Positions 49,583 to 59,736 of a stretch of DNA of 64,000 bases are shown one piece after another. Source of the stretch: H17-190 sp034435615 (GTDB lineage Bacteria > Chloroflexota > Dehalococcoidia > SM23-28-2 > HRBIN24); assembly GCA_034435615.1 (NCBI GenBank), contig DAOTWZ010000034.1, forward strand, positions 62,001 to 126,000, written 5' to 3'. Numbering within the stretch: the stretch's first letter is position 1; each line of letters begins with the position of its first letter. The translations under genes and the position numbers were made by a program. The notes below the pieces were generated by a model. The model saw only the letters and a program-made list of their open reading frames with translations, did not search any database and had not been told where the DNA came from.

Positions 49583-50722
49583 CTAGCGGTCCACCTCGCA
49601 GAGGACGATGTCGATGGAGCCCAGGATGATGATGGCGTCGGCCACGTAGTTGCCCACCACCATGTTGCGCAGGGCGGAGAGGTTGCAGAAGGAGGCGGCC
49701 CGCACCTTGTGCCGCCAGGGCTTGTCCCCTCCTTTGGAGACGATGTAGACGCCGTACTCGCCCCGGGGCGACTCGGTGCGGGCGTAGACCTCGCCCGGGG
49801 GGACGCGTATGGTGCGCTTGAGGCCGGAGGCCATGATGGGGCCGTTCTTGGGCATCTGCCGCAGCGCCTGGTCGACGATGCGTATGGACTGGCGCATCTC
49901 CTCCAGCCGCACCAGGTAGCGGTCGTAGACGTCTCCCTGGGTCCCCACCGGTATCTCGAAGTCGAAGCGGTCGTAGATGGAATAGGGCTCGGCGCGGCGC
50001 AGGTCGTGCTTGACGCCGGTGGCCCGCAGCATGGGGCCGCTGAAGCCCCAGTTGATGGCCTGTTCCGGCGTCACTGGGGAGAGGCCGCGGCAGCGGGCCA
50101 GAAAGACCTCGTTCTCCGTCATGATGCCGTCGATGTCGTCGATGGCGGTGCGGACGCGGTCCAGGACGTAGCGGGCGTGCTCCTCGAAATCGTCGGGGAC
50201 GTCCCAGGCCACGCCGCCGGGGCGGAAGTAGTTGTACATCATTCGCTCGCCGGTGACGGCCTCGAAGAAGTCCTGGATGGTCTCCCGCTCTCGGAAGGTG
50301 TACATGAAGCTGGTGCCGAAGAAGCCGACGTCGGTGCCGAAGGCGCCCATGAACATGAGGTGGCTGGCGATACGGTTCAGCTCCCCCAGGATGACGCGTA
50401 TGTACTCGGCCCGCTCCGGCACCTCCAGGCCCATGAGCTTCTCCACGGCCAGGCAGTAGGTCCATTCGGTGTTGAACTGGGCCAGGTAGTCGGTGCGATC
50501 GTGGTAGCCGATGATCTGGCGGTAGTCGCAGTTCTCGGGGAGCTTCTCGTTGCCCCGGTGCATGTAGCCGATGACGGGGTCGCAGTCCTCAACTACCTCG
50601 CCGTCCACGGTGAGAACCATGCGGAAGACGCCGTGGGTGGCGGGGTGCTGCGGCCCCACGTTGATGTAGAGATCCAGGGTCTCCAGCTCTCGCTCCGGTG
50701 GCTGCACTGCCATCTCTGTCAC
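49583..50722 (-). CDS. nuoD: Complex I subunit D (49-kDa type)
   Basis: 379 residues. NVGPQHPATHG holds the quinone-site His, and YHDRTDYLAQF holds the Tyr equivalent to Thermus Nqo4 Tyr87. Other family blocks are GYMHRGNEKLPE, ELNRIASHLMFMGAFGTDVGFFG, YNYFRPGGVAWD and PRGEYGVYIVSKG. This is a stand-alone NuoD, not a NuoCD fusion. Met4 is an alternative start. It lies 13 bp after nuoC. Confidence 0.95.
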   Translation of the reverse strand: MTEMAVQPPERELETLDLYINVGPQHPATHGVFRMVLTVDGEVVEDCDPVIGYMHRGNEKLPENCDYRQIIGYHDRTDYLAQFNTEWTYCLAVEKLMGLEVPERAEYIRVILGELNRIASHLMFMGAFGTDVGFFGTSFMYTFRERETIQDFFEAVTGERMMYNYFRPGGVAWDVPDDFEEHARYVLDRVRTAIDDIDGIMTENEVFLARCRGLSPVTPEQAINWGFSGPMLRATGVKHDLRRAEPYSIYDRFDFEIPVGTQGDVYDRYLVRLEEMRQSIRIVDQALRQMPKNGPIMASGLKRTIRVPPGEVYARTESPRGEYGVYIVSKGGDKPWRHKVRAASFCNLSALRNMVVGNYVADAIIILGSIDIVLCEVDR

Positions 50723-50735
50723 ACCGCCTCGGCGC

Positions 50736-51851
50736 TTAACCGCCCTCTTGTTCCAGACGGCGCAGGGCCTCCTGGACGTATTGGCGCTCTTCCTCGCCGG
50801 ACAGGCCCTTGGCGCGGGCCTCCTCGCGGGCCTTCTTGATGACCTCGGCCTTCTTCTGGGCCAGGGCTATCTTGGCCGCCCGGTCTTCGGGGCCGGCGGG
50901 CCGTTGGGGGGCCGCCGGTTGGGGTGCGGGAGCGGCCGCCGCCTGGCCCATCTCTTGCTCCAGGCGGCGCAGCGCCTCCTGGACGTATTGGCGCTCTTCC
51001 TCACCGGACAGGCCCTTGGCGCGGGCCTCCTCGCGGGCCTTCTTGATGACCTCGGCCTTTCTCTGGGCCATGGCCACCTTGGCCGCCCTGTCGTCGGCGG
51101 GGCGGGCGGGAGCCGCCGGGGCGGCAGCCTCGGCCTGGGCCGCCTCCTCCTCGAAGCGCTTCAGCGCCTCCTGGACGTATTTGCGCTCCTCCTCGCCGGA
51201 GAGGCCCTTGGCGCGGGCCTCCTCCCGGGCCTTCTTGATGACCTCGGCCTTCTTCTGGGCCAGGGCCACCTTCTGGGCCTTCTCGTCCACCGGGGCAGGG
51301 GCGCCGGCGGCCGCCGCCATGGCCGCCTGCACCCGCTCCTCCACCTCCAGGAGCCGCTCCTGCCATTCCTCCACCTCGGCCAGGGGATGGCTCTTGCGGA
51401 GGGGGTAGTAGCCCAGCCCCTCCTCGGTGAGGAGCGGCCGCGGGTCGGGATGGCCATCGAAGACGATGCCGAACATCTCGGCCGCCTCGCGCTCGTGCCA
51501 GTTGGCCGCCTCCCAGAGGTAGGTGACGCTGGGGATACGGGGGTCGTCCACGGGCGCGCCGGTCTTGACGGCCAGGGTGTGGCCGTGGCGGAAGGAGCGC
51601 AGGTGGTAGACCACCACCAGCTCCTCGATCTCGTCCACGCCCGAGAGGCAGCGCAGGTAGTCGAAGGCGAGGCGGTCGTCGTTCTTCAGGGTCTCCAGGG
51701 TGCGCAGGAGGTCTTCCCGCTTGACGACGATGGTGGGGTCCAGGGGCGTCTCGATGAACTGGAACTCCAGGTCCGGGAGGGCCTCCCGCAGCAGCCTCAG
51801 GACGGGGATGTCCGGTATCTCTTGGACGGTGGGAGCGGTCTCCTCGGCCAT
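50736..51851 (-). CDS. nuoC: Complex I subunit C with a triplicated helical C-terminal extension
   Basis: 371 residues, about twice the usual stand-alone NuoC. The NuoC (30-kDa) domain occupies about 1-160 and ends with WHEREAAEMFGIVFDGHPDPRPLLTEE ... YYPLRKSHPLAE. After it come three near-identical 48-residue units (189-236, 253-300, 322-369), each containing AQKKAEVIKKAREEARAKG, then LSGEEERxYVQEALRR. They are joined by Ala/Pro-rich linkers of 16 and 21 residues. The units are highly charged and helical, with a Gly break (KGLSGEE) suggesting a helix-turn-helix hairpin. The tail may contact another complex I part or fill the place of missing NuoEFG. The start follows nuoB by 2 bp. Confidence 0.93.
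   Translation of the reverse strand: MAEETAPTVQEIPDIPVLRLLREALPDLEFQFIETPLDPTIVVKREDLLRTLETLKNDDRLAFDYLRCLSGVDEIEELVVVYHLRSFRHGHTLAVKTGAPVDDPRIPSVTYLWEAANWHEREAAEMFGIVFDGHPDPRPLLTEEGLGYYPLRKSHPLAEVEEWQERLLEVEERVQAAMAAAAGAPAPVDEKAQKVALAQKKAEVIKKAREEARAKGLSGEEERKYVQEALKRFEEEAAQAEAAAPAAPARPADDRAAKVAMAQRKAEVIKKAREEARAKGLSGEEERQYVQEALRRLEQEMGQAAAAPAPQPAAPQRPAGPEDRAAKIALAQKKAEVIKKAREEARAKGLSGEEERQYVQEALRRLEQEGG
50745..51287 (-). repeat. Three in-frame tandem repeats in nuoC
   Basis: Copies at 51144-51287, 50952-51095 and 50745-50888 (144 bp each), with register distances 192 and 207 bp, both multiples of three. The two downstream copies differ at only a few positions, while the copy nearest the NuoC domain is more diverged. 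Near-identity at DNA level implies recent duplication or gene conversion. Confidence 0.9.
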
Positions 51852-51853
51852 AG

Positions 51854-52477
51854 CTAGCGTCCTATCTTGTGACGCTCCTCCATGATCTTCTTCTGGAGGG
51901 CGATGAAGGCGTCCATGAGGGCCTCCGGCCGGGGCGGGCAGCCGGGCACGTAGACGTCCACGGGGATGATCTTGTCCACCCCCTGGAGGACGCGGTCGTA
52001 GCGGGTGTAGGGGCCGCCGTTGGTGGCGCAGGCCCCCATGGAGATGACCCACTTGGGGCTGGGCATCTGCTCGTAGAGGAGCTTGACCGCCGGCGCCATC
52101 TTCTTGGTGACGGTGCCGGAGACGATCATGACGTCGCTCTGGCGGGGGGACGGCCAGGGGATGATGCCGAAGCGGTCCAGGTCGTGCCGGGCCATGTAGG
52201 TAGCGATCATCTCGATAGCGCAGCAGGCCAGGCCGAAGGTGAGGGGCCAGAGGGAGTTCTTGCGCCCCCAGGCGATGAGCCAGTCGGCGGAGAGCTGGAT
52301 GATGCCCGGCAGGAGCTGCCGGTAGGGCGCCTTCCCCTGGGAGGGGTCGACCGACACCGGCTTCAGGGCCTTGACCTCGTGCCGCAGCTCGGGGGAGACG
52401 AGGTCGGTCACCGCCTCCTTAGGGTCGTCCCTCACCTCGTAGACTTGGACCGGTCGTCGCTGCGCCATCTCCGTCAC
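51854..52477 (-). CDS. nuoB: Complex I subunit B (cluster N2)
   Basis: 207 residues. The N2 ligands are visible: the vicinal Cys pair in FGLACCAIEM, Cys in SMGACATNGG, and Cys in YVPGCPPRPEA. GTVTKKMAPAVKLLYEQMPSPKWVISMG is the core block. Residues 1-60 are an N-terminal extension ending in KALKPVSVDPSQGK before the domain begins. It starts adjacent to the nuoA stop; Met4 is an alternative start. It transfers electrons to quinone at the NuoB/NuoD/NuoH interface. Confidence 0.95.
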   Translation of the reverse strand: MTEMAQRRPVQVYEVRDDPKEAVTDLVSPELRHEVKALKPVSVDPSQGKAPYRQLLPGIIQLSADWLIAWGRKNSLWPLTFGLACCAIEMIATYMARHDLDRFGIIPWPSPRQSDVMIVSGTVTKKMAPAVKLLYEQMPSPKWVISMGACATNGGPYTRYDRVLQGVDKIIPVDVYVPGCPPRPEALMDAFIALQKKIMEERHKIGR

Positions 52478-52849
52478 CTACCTCCAGCTAAGGACACCCT
52501 TCTTCCAGGCGTAGAGCAGCCCCGCCCCCAGCACTATCAGGAAGAGGAGCATGGCGTAGAAGGCCAGCTCCCCGGCGTCCAGCAGCACCAGGGCCCAGGG
52601 GAAAAGGAAGACGGCCTCGATGTCGAAGATGAGGAACAGGATGGCCAGCAGGTAGTAGCGGAACTGAACCTGCAACCTCCCCCGGGTTATGGGGAGCATA
52701 CCGCACTCGTAGGTCAGTCCTTTGAGACGGGTGGTCTGGCGGGGGGCCAGTATACGGTTGGCTATCAGGGCACCGCCGACGAGGAAGAAGCCCAGGATGG
52801 TGGCTATCAGGACCGCCGTATACTGCCAGAACAGGTCGGTAGCCGGCAT
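52478..52849 (-). CDS. nuoA: Complex I subunit A
   Basis: 123 residues, three membrane helices. LKGLTYECGMLPITRGRLQVQFRYYLLAILFLIFDIEAVFLFPWA contains the conserved YECG loop and membrane Glu/Asp of the NuoA family. First gene of the operon nuoABCDHI-JKLMN; nuoE, nuoF and nuoG are absent. A clear promoter lies 53-81 bp upstream. Confidence 0.95.
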   Translation of the reverse strand: MPATDLFWQYTAVLIATILGFFLVGGALIANRILAPRQTTRLKGLTYECGMLPITRGRLQVQFRYYLLAILFLIFDIEAVFLFPWALVLLDAGELAFYAMLLFLIVLGAGLLYAWKKGVLSWR

Positions 52850-52901
52850 CTCTCACTTCTCCATCTCGGACGGGCCCGGGTTTGTTCCCGTCTCCACAAG
52901 C

Positions 52902-52930
52902 ATCTTAGCACCGCTATGCGGGGAGGTCAA
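52902..52930 (-). promoter_or_regulatory. Promoter of the nuo operon
   Basis: Minus strand: TTGACC (52925-52930), exactly 17 bp, TAAGAT (52902-52907). Predicted 5' leader about 46 nt. Confidence 0.65.
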
Positions 52931-52933
52931 TAA

Positions 52934-52951
52934 AGAAAGTCTATCCTTTCT
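52934..52951 (-). terminator. Weak AT-rich hairpin after valS
   Basis: Minus strand: AGAAAG, 6-nt loop, CTTTCT, then TTATT, directly after the valS stop. The stem has only 6 bp, so termination may be leaky and valS may read into nuo. Confidence 0.4.
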
Positions 52952-52959
52952 AAATTTCC

Positions 52960-55656
<2,697 letters not shown>

Positions 55657-55722
55657 GGCGCCAGCCGCCTCAACAACAGGCCCCGGCTGGGCCGGGGCCG
55701 TGCTGCCAGGCAGGCGGATTGA

Positions 55723-55751
55723 ATTTTACTGCCATACTTGCGAAGGGTCAA
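55723..55751 (-). promoter_or_regulatory. Promoter of valS
   Basis: Minus strand: TTGACC (55746-55751), exactly 17 bp, TAAAAT (55723-55728). Leader about 60 nt with one GC hairpin. Confidence 0.65.
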
Positions 55752-55828
55752 CGGCGTCCCTCGGGCCCGCTGGCAGAGGCCCGTAGCGGTCGCTCCGTCT
55801 GGCACAATCTGATGAACCCCGGCAACTG

Positions 55829-55857
55829 TTGCAAAAGGGCGGCCACTAAGGTAACAT
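55829..55857 (+). promoter_or_regulatory. Promoter of the liv operon
   Basis: TTGCAA (55829-55834), exactly 17 bp, TAACAT (55852-55857), giving a leader of about 140 nt to livG. Confidence 0.55.
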
Positions 55858-56005
55858 ATCGCTACCCTTGGCGGGCACTGAGCGTGGAAGGGGTTGCGGC
55901 TGCGGTCTCCCTGCCGCGGTGGCGGGCAGGCGCTCCAGGGTGGAATCTGGGAGGCCACACCACCCGTATTTCGGGTAGAGCGGAGGCTGGACGCCAGGAG
56001 CAGCC

Positions 56006-56782
56006 ATGGCTCTGCTGGAGGTGCGTGACCTCTCCAAGCGCTTCGGCGGCGTGGTGGCGGTGGACAGGGTCTCCTTCGATGTCTCCGAAGGGGAGATGGT
56101 GGGCCTCATCGGCCCCAACGGCGCGGGCAAGACCACCCTCTTCAACCTCATCTCCCGTCTGCTGGAGCCGGACAGCGGCTCCATACGCTTCAACGGCCTC
56201 GACCTCCTGAGGCTCCCCGCTCACCGGGTGCTGGGGGTGGGGATAGCCCGCACCTTCCAGAACGTGGAGCTCTTCAAGTCCATGACGGTGCTGGAGAACG
56301 TGATGGTGGCGGAGCACCAACGGCTGCGAGTGGGCGTGCTGGAGGGGGTGGTGAGGCCGCCCTGGGTGGGCCGCCGAGAGCGGGAGGCCCGGGAGCGGGC
56401 CCTGGAGCTGTTGCGCTTCCTGGGCCTAGAGGGACTGGCCCACATGCCGGCGGGGGCGCTTCCCTTCGGTGTCCAAAAGCGGATTGAGCTGGCGCGGGCG
56501 CTGGCGGCAGGGCCGCGCCTTCTCCTGCTGGACGAGCCGGCCAGCGGCCTCAGCCACGAGGAGCTCTCCGCCCTGGCGGAGACGGTCCAGAGAATCCGTG
56601 GGGAGATGCAGGTGACGGTGCTGCTGGTGGAGCACCACATGGGGCTGGTCATGTCCATATCGGACCGGGTGGTGGTCCTCAACTTCGGGGCCAAGATAGC
56701 GGAGGGAACGCCGTCGGAGATCTCCCGCAATCCTCAGGTCATCGAGGCCTATCTGGGCGAAGAGTCGGATGCTGCGTCTTGA
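56006..56782 (+). CDS. livG: Branched-chain amino-acid type ABC transporter, ATPase LivG
   Basis: 258 residues. Walker A GPNGAGKTT at 36-44, the LivG feature GIARTFQNVELFKSMTVLENVMV, and Walker B LLLLDEPASGLSHEE, switch His in LLVEHHMGLVM. The ABC signature is degenerate: LPFGVQKRIELARAL, with Pro-Phe-Gly in place of Ser-Gly-Gly/Ser-Phe-Gly; LivG proteins often have LSFGQQRRLEIARAL. First gene of livG-livF-livH-livM-SBP. Its end overlaps livF by 14 bp. Confidence 0.92.
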   Translation: MALLEVRDLSKRFGGVVAVDRVSFDVSEGEMVGLIGPNGAGKTTLFNLISRLLEPDSGSIRFNGLDLLRLPAHRVLGVGIARTFQNVELFKSMTVLENVMVAEHQRLRVGVLEGVVRPPWVGRREREARERALELLRFLGLEGLAHMPAGALPFGVQKRIELARALAAGPRLLLLDEPASGLSHEELSALAETVQRIRGEMQVTVLLVEHHMGLVMSISDRVVVLNFGAKIAEGTPSEISRNPQVIEAYLGEESDAAS

Positions 56783-57476
56783 GGGGATAACTGCCGCCTA
56801 CGGCCCCATACTCGCCCTGCGGGACGTCTCCCTGGAGGTGGAGGAGGGGAGCGTGGTAACCCTCCTGGGGGCCAACGGGGCGGGCAAGACCTCCACCCTG
56901 CGGGTCATCTCGGGGCTGCTGCGGCCCCAGGCCGGCAGAGTGGAGCTGGCGGGGGAGAGGATAGACCACCTGTCGCCAGAGCGGATCGTGGCCAGAGGCG
57001 TGGCCCACGTCCCGGAGGGTCGGCAGCTCTTCGTCAACCTGACGGTGCGAGAGAACCTGGAGCTGGGGGCCTACACCCGCCGGGACAGGGCCGGCGTCAG
57101 GCAGGACCTGGAGCGGGTCTTCCACTACTTTCCCATCCTGAAGGAGCGGGAACGGCAGCAGGCGGGCACCCTCTCTGGGGGAGAGCAGCAGATGCTGGCC
57201 ATAGGTCGCGGTCTCATGAGTCGACCCCGCCTCCTCCTCCTGGACGAGCCCTCCCTGGGGCTGGCTCCCCTGGTGACGCGTGAGATCTTCGAGATCATCC
57301 GGGCCATCAACGCACAGGAGAGGCTGACGGTGCTCCTGGTGGAGCAGAACGCCCGGCTGGCCCTGGGGGTGGCGCGCAAGGGCTACGTGCTGGAGACGGG
57401 CCGGGTCGTGCTGGCCGACAGGGCCGAGAACCTGCGGGAGAACAAGGAGGTGCGCCGCTCCTATCTGGGCTACTGA
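56769..57476 (+). CDS. livF: Branched-chain amino-acid type ABC transporter, ATPase LivF
   Basis: 235 residues. Walker A GANGAGKTS (about 33-41), Q-loop region VPEGRQLFVNLTVRENLELGAY typical of LivF, a complete signature LSGGEQQMLAIGRGL, and Walker B LLLLDEPSLGLAPLV. It pairs with LivG as the second nucleotide-binding subunit. Overlaps livG and is followed 10 bp later by livH. Confidence 0.94.
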   Translation: MLRLEGITAAYGPILALRDVSLEVEEGSVVTLLGANGAGKTSTLRVISGLLRPQAGRVELAGERIDHLSPERIVARGVAHVPEGRQLFVNLTVRENLELGAYTRRDRAGVRQDLERVFHYFPILKERERQQAGTLSGGEQQMLAIGRGLMSRPRLLLLDEPSLGLAPLVTREIFEIIRAINAQERLTVLLVEQNARLALGVARKGYVLETGRVVLADRAENLRENKEVRRSYLGY

Positions 57477-57486
57477 GGAGGCGAAG

Positions 57487-58431
57487 ATGTTCCAGTGGCT
57501 GGGGCAGCTCTTCCTGGCGCCGCCACCCTGGGAGAACCCTCAGCTCTTCGGAGAGCAGGTGGTGGCTGGCCTGGCCACCGGCAGCGTATACGCCCTGGTG
57601 GCCCTGGCCATCGTCCTGATCTACCGTTCCACGGACATCGTCAACTTCGCTCAGGGGGAGATGGCCATGTTCACCACCTTCGCCATGTGGTCGCTGCACC
57701 TGGCGGGGGTGAACACCTGGGTGCTGATAGTCCTGGCGGCCCTGCTGGGGCTGGCCCTGGGGGCGGTGGTGGAGCGAGTGGTGATCCGCCCCGTGGAAGG
57801 GAAGCCGGAGCTGAGCGTCATCGTGGTGACGCTGGGTCTGTTCGTGGTGCTGAACAGCGTGGCCACCTGGATATGGGCGCAGGGGGTGCTGCCCAAGACC
57901 TTCCCCACGCCCCTGTCGCTGCTGGAGAGCGTAGACCTGGGGTTCGCCCGGGTGAGCCAGCACCACGTGGCGGTGCTGGCCATCGGCGTGGCGGTGATGG
58001 TGGCGCTGGCCGCCCTCTTCAACTACACCAGGCTGGGTCTGGCCATGCGGGCCACCGCCCAGAACCCGACGGCAGCCCGCCTCATGGGGATCAACGTGGG
58101 GAACATGCTGACGCTGGGCTGGGCGCTGTCGGCGGGGCTGGGCGGGCTGGCGGGGGCCCTCATCGCCCCCATCACTTTCCTGCATCCCGCCTTCATGCTG
58201 AGCGTCCTCCTCTACGCCTTCGCGGCGGCGGTGCTGGGAGGGCTCAACAGTGTCCCCGGCGCCGTGGTGGGCGGCTTCGCCATCGGCGTGGTGGAGAACC
58301 TCTTGGGCACCTACACCCCGGACTGGCTGGGAGCGGAGATGAAGCTGCCGTTGACCCTGCTCCTCTTGGTGCTGGTGTTGCTGGTAAGGCCTACAGGCAT
58401 CTTCGGCACGCAAGCGGTACGACGGGTCTAG
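57487..58431 (+). CDS. livH: Branched-chain amino-acid type ABC transporter, permease LivH
   Basis: 314 residues, about eight membrane helices. VVAGLATGSVYALVALAIVLIYRSTDIVNFAQGEMAMFTTF is the LivH start, and MRATAQNPTAARLMGINVGNMLTLGWALSAGLGGLAGAL is the cytoplasmic coupling loop. It forms the channel with LivM. GAGGAGGCGAAG precedes the ATG. Confidence 0.94.
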   Translation: MFQWLGQLFLAPPPWENPQLFGEQVVAGLATGSVYALVALAIVLIYRSTDIVNFAQGEMAMFTTFAMWSLHLAGVNTWVLIVLAALLGLALGAVVERVVIRPVEGKPELSVIVVTLGLFVVLNSVATWIWAQGVLPKTFPTPLSLLESVDLGFARVSQHHVAVLAIGVAVMVALAALFNYTRLGLAMRATAQNPTAARLMGINVGNMLTLGWALSAGLGGLAGALIAPITFLHPAFMLSVLLYAFAAAVLGGLNSVPGAVVGGFAIGVVENLLGTYTPDWLGAEMKLPLTLLLLVLVLLVRPTGIFGTQAVRRV

Positions 58432-58440
58432 GTGATAGCG

Positions 58441-59685
58441 ATGGGTATCTGGCCCTTCCTGGCCCTCATGCTCGGCGTCTCGGGGGTGGTGCGCATCGCC
58501 CCCGTCGTTCCCCAGCGGTGGCGTGTCCTGGCGTCCCTGGCCGTGCTGCTGGCCTTCCTCTGCTGGGCTCCCTTCACCCTGGACGACTTCCGCCTCTTTC
58601 AGATCCAGCGTATCGGCGTCTTCGCTCTCACCTGTCTAGGCCTGAACATCCTGACGGGCTATAACGGCCAGATCTCGCTGGGGCACGGGGCCTTCATGCT
58701 GCTAGGCACCTACACCTCGGCGGTGCTGATGGACGGGACGAAGCAGATGTCCTTCGTGGACGCCCAGGCCTGGCCCTTCTGGGCCACCATCATCGTGGCC
58801 GGGGGAGTGGCGGCGGTGGCGGGGTTCCTGCTGGGCTTCCCCGCTCTCCGTCTCAGCGGCCCCTATCTGGCCATCGCCACCCTGGCGCTGGTCATCAGCT
58901 TCCCCATCATCATCAGGAAGTACAGCGAGTTCACCGGGGGTGCCCAGGGGCTGCGCTTTCCCCAGCCGCCGCCCCCGCCCTTCCTGGAAGGGTTGCTGGA
59001 CCGCGCCGAGTGGCTCTACTTCCTCGTCCTCCTCGCGGTGGTGCTGATGGTGCTGATGGCCTGGAACCTGCTGCGGGGGCCGGTGGGCCGCGCCTTCGTG
59101 GCCGTCCGCGATAGCGAGATCGCGGCGGCGGCCATGGGCATCGACGTGGCCCGCGTCAAGGTGACGGCCTTCACCGTCAGCGCCTTTTACGCCGGCGTGG
59201 CCGGAGGCGTCTTCGCCCAGATCACGGGGAGCGTGACGCCGGAGTCGGTGGACATCGTCCAGTCTATCAACTTCCTGACGGGCATCGTGATAGGAGGGCT
59301 GGCCTCCATAGCCGGCTCCGTCATCGGCGCCGCCCTGCTGGTCTTCATCCCCTCCGATGCCGCCCGCATCGTCGGCAACCTGCTGGGGATCGAGACGATA
59401 GTGACGAGGGCGCCCGGCGCCATCCAGGGGGCGGCCGTGATACTGGTGATAATCCTGATGCCCTACGGGATAGCCGGCGCCGCCAGGCGGCTGCTGTCGC
59501 TGCGCTGGGAGGCCGTCCTGCCGGCGCTGCGGGGCCTGCCAGCGGGGCTGGGCCGCCAGGGCCTGCGCCTGCCTGGACGGGCGTCCTGGGCCTGGGAGAT
59601 CAGGCCCTGGGCGCGGCGAGGCCAGGCGAACCCCGCAGGGCGCGAGGACGTAGAGAAGTCGGTAGGTGAGATGTCGCGGGAATAG
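58441..59685 (+). CDS. livM: Branched-chain amino-acid type ABC transporter, permease LivM
   Basis: 414 residues from the ATG at 58441, with AGGTGAT upstream; a GTG at 58432 is possible. ALTCLGLNILTGYNGQISLGHGAFMLLGTYTSAVL and VRDSEIAAAAMGIDVARVKVTAFTVSAFYAGVAGG are LivM blocks. The last ~60 residues after the final helix form an Arg/Trp/Pro-rich cytoplasmic tail longer than usual. The SBP gene follows 51 bp later. Confidence 0.93.
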   Translation: MGIWPFLALMLGVSGVVRIAPVVPQRWRVLASLAVLLAFLCWAPFTLDDFRLFQIQRIGVFALTCLGLNILTGYNGQISLGHGAFMLLGTYTSAVLMDGTKQMSFVDAQAWPFWATIIVAGGVAAVAGFLLGFPALRLSGPYLAIATLALVISFPIIIRKYSEFTGGAQGLRFPQPPPPPFLEGLLDRAEWLYFLVLLAVVLMVLMAWNLLRGPVGRAFVAVRDSEIAAAAMGIDVARVKVTAFTVSAFYAGVAGGVFAQITGSVTPESVDIVQSINFLTGIVIGGLASIAGSVIGAALLVFIPSDAARIVGNLLGIETIVTRAPGAIQGAAVILVIILMPYGIAGAARRLLSLRWEAVLPALRGLPAGLGRQGLRLPGRASWAWEIRPWARRGQANPAGREDVEKSVGEMSRE

Positions 59686-59736
59686 GGCGCAGAGGACGGT
59701 CCTGGCAACATCTGTACGCCTAGGAGGTGGGCGCGG

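Larger units (their letters stand above)
55657..56005. other. 349-bp divergent intergenic region between valS and livG
   Basis: It holds one promoter for each side (55723-55751 minus, 55829-55857 plus). A perfect 9-bp hairpin GGCCCCGGC/GCCGGGGCC (55679-55699) lies in the valS leader 23 nt before its ATG, followed in the transcript by UGUUGUUG. The livG leader (about 56005 back to 55865) is about 140 nt, long for this genome. I see no reading frame, T-box specifier or known riboswitch in it. Confidence 0.6.

Noticed and set aside
50745..51287. Regularly spaced repeats as a CRISPR array
   Set aside because: The repeats are 144 bp, in frame and coding within nuoC, with no spacer diversity of CRISPR size and no cas genes.
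55657..55760. T-box riboswitch upstream of valS
   Set aside because: The leader is only about 60 nt, and the conserved antiterminator sequence and specifier stem are absent.
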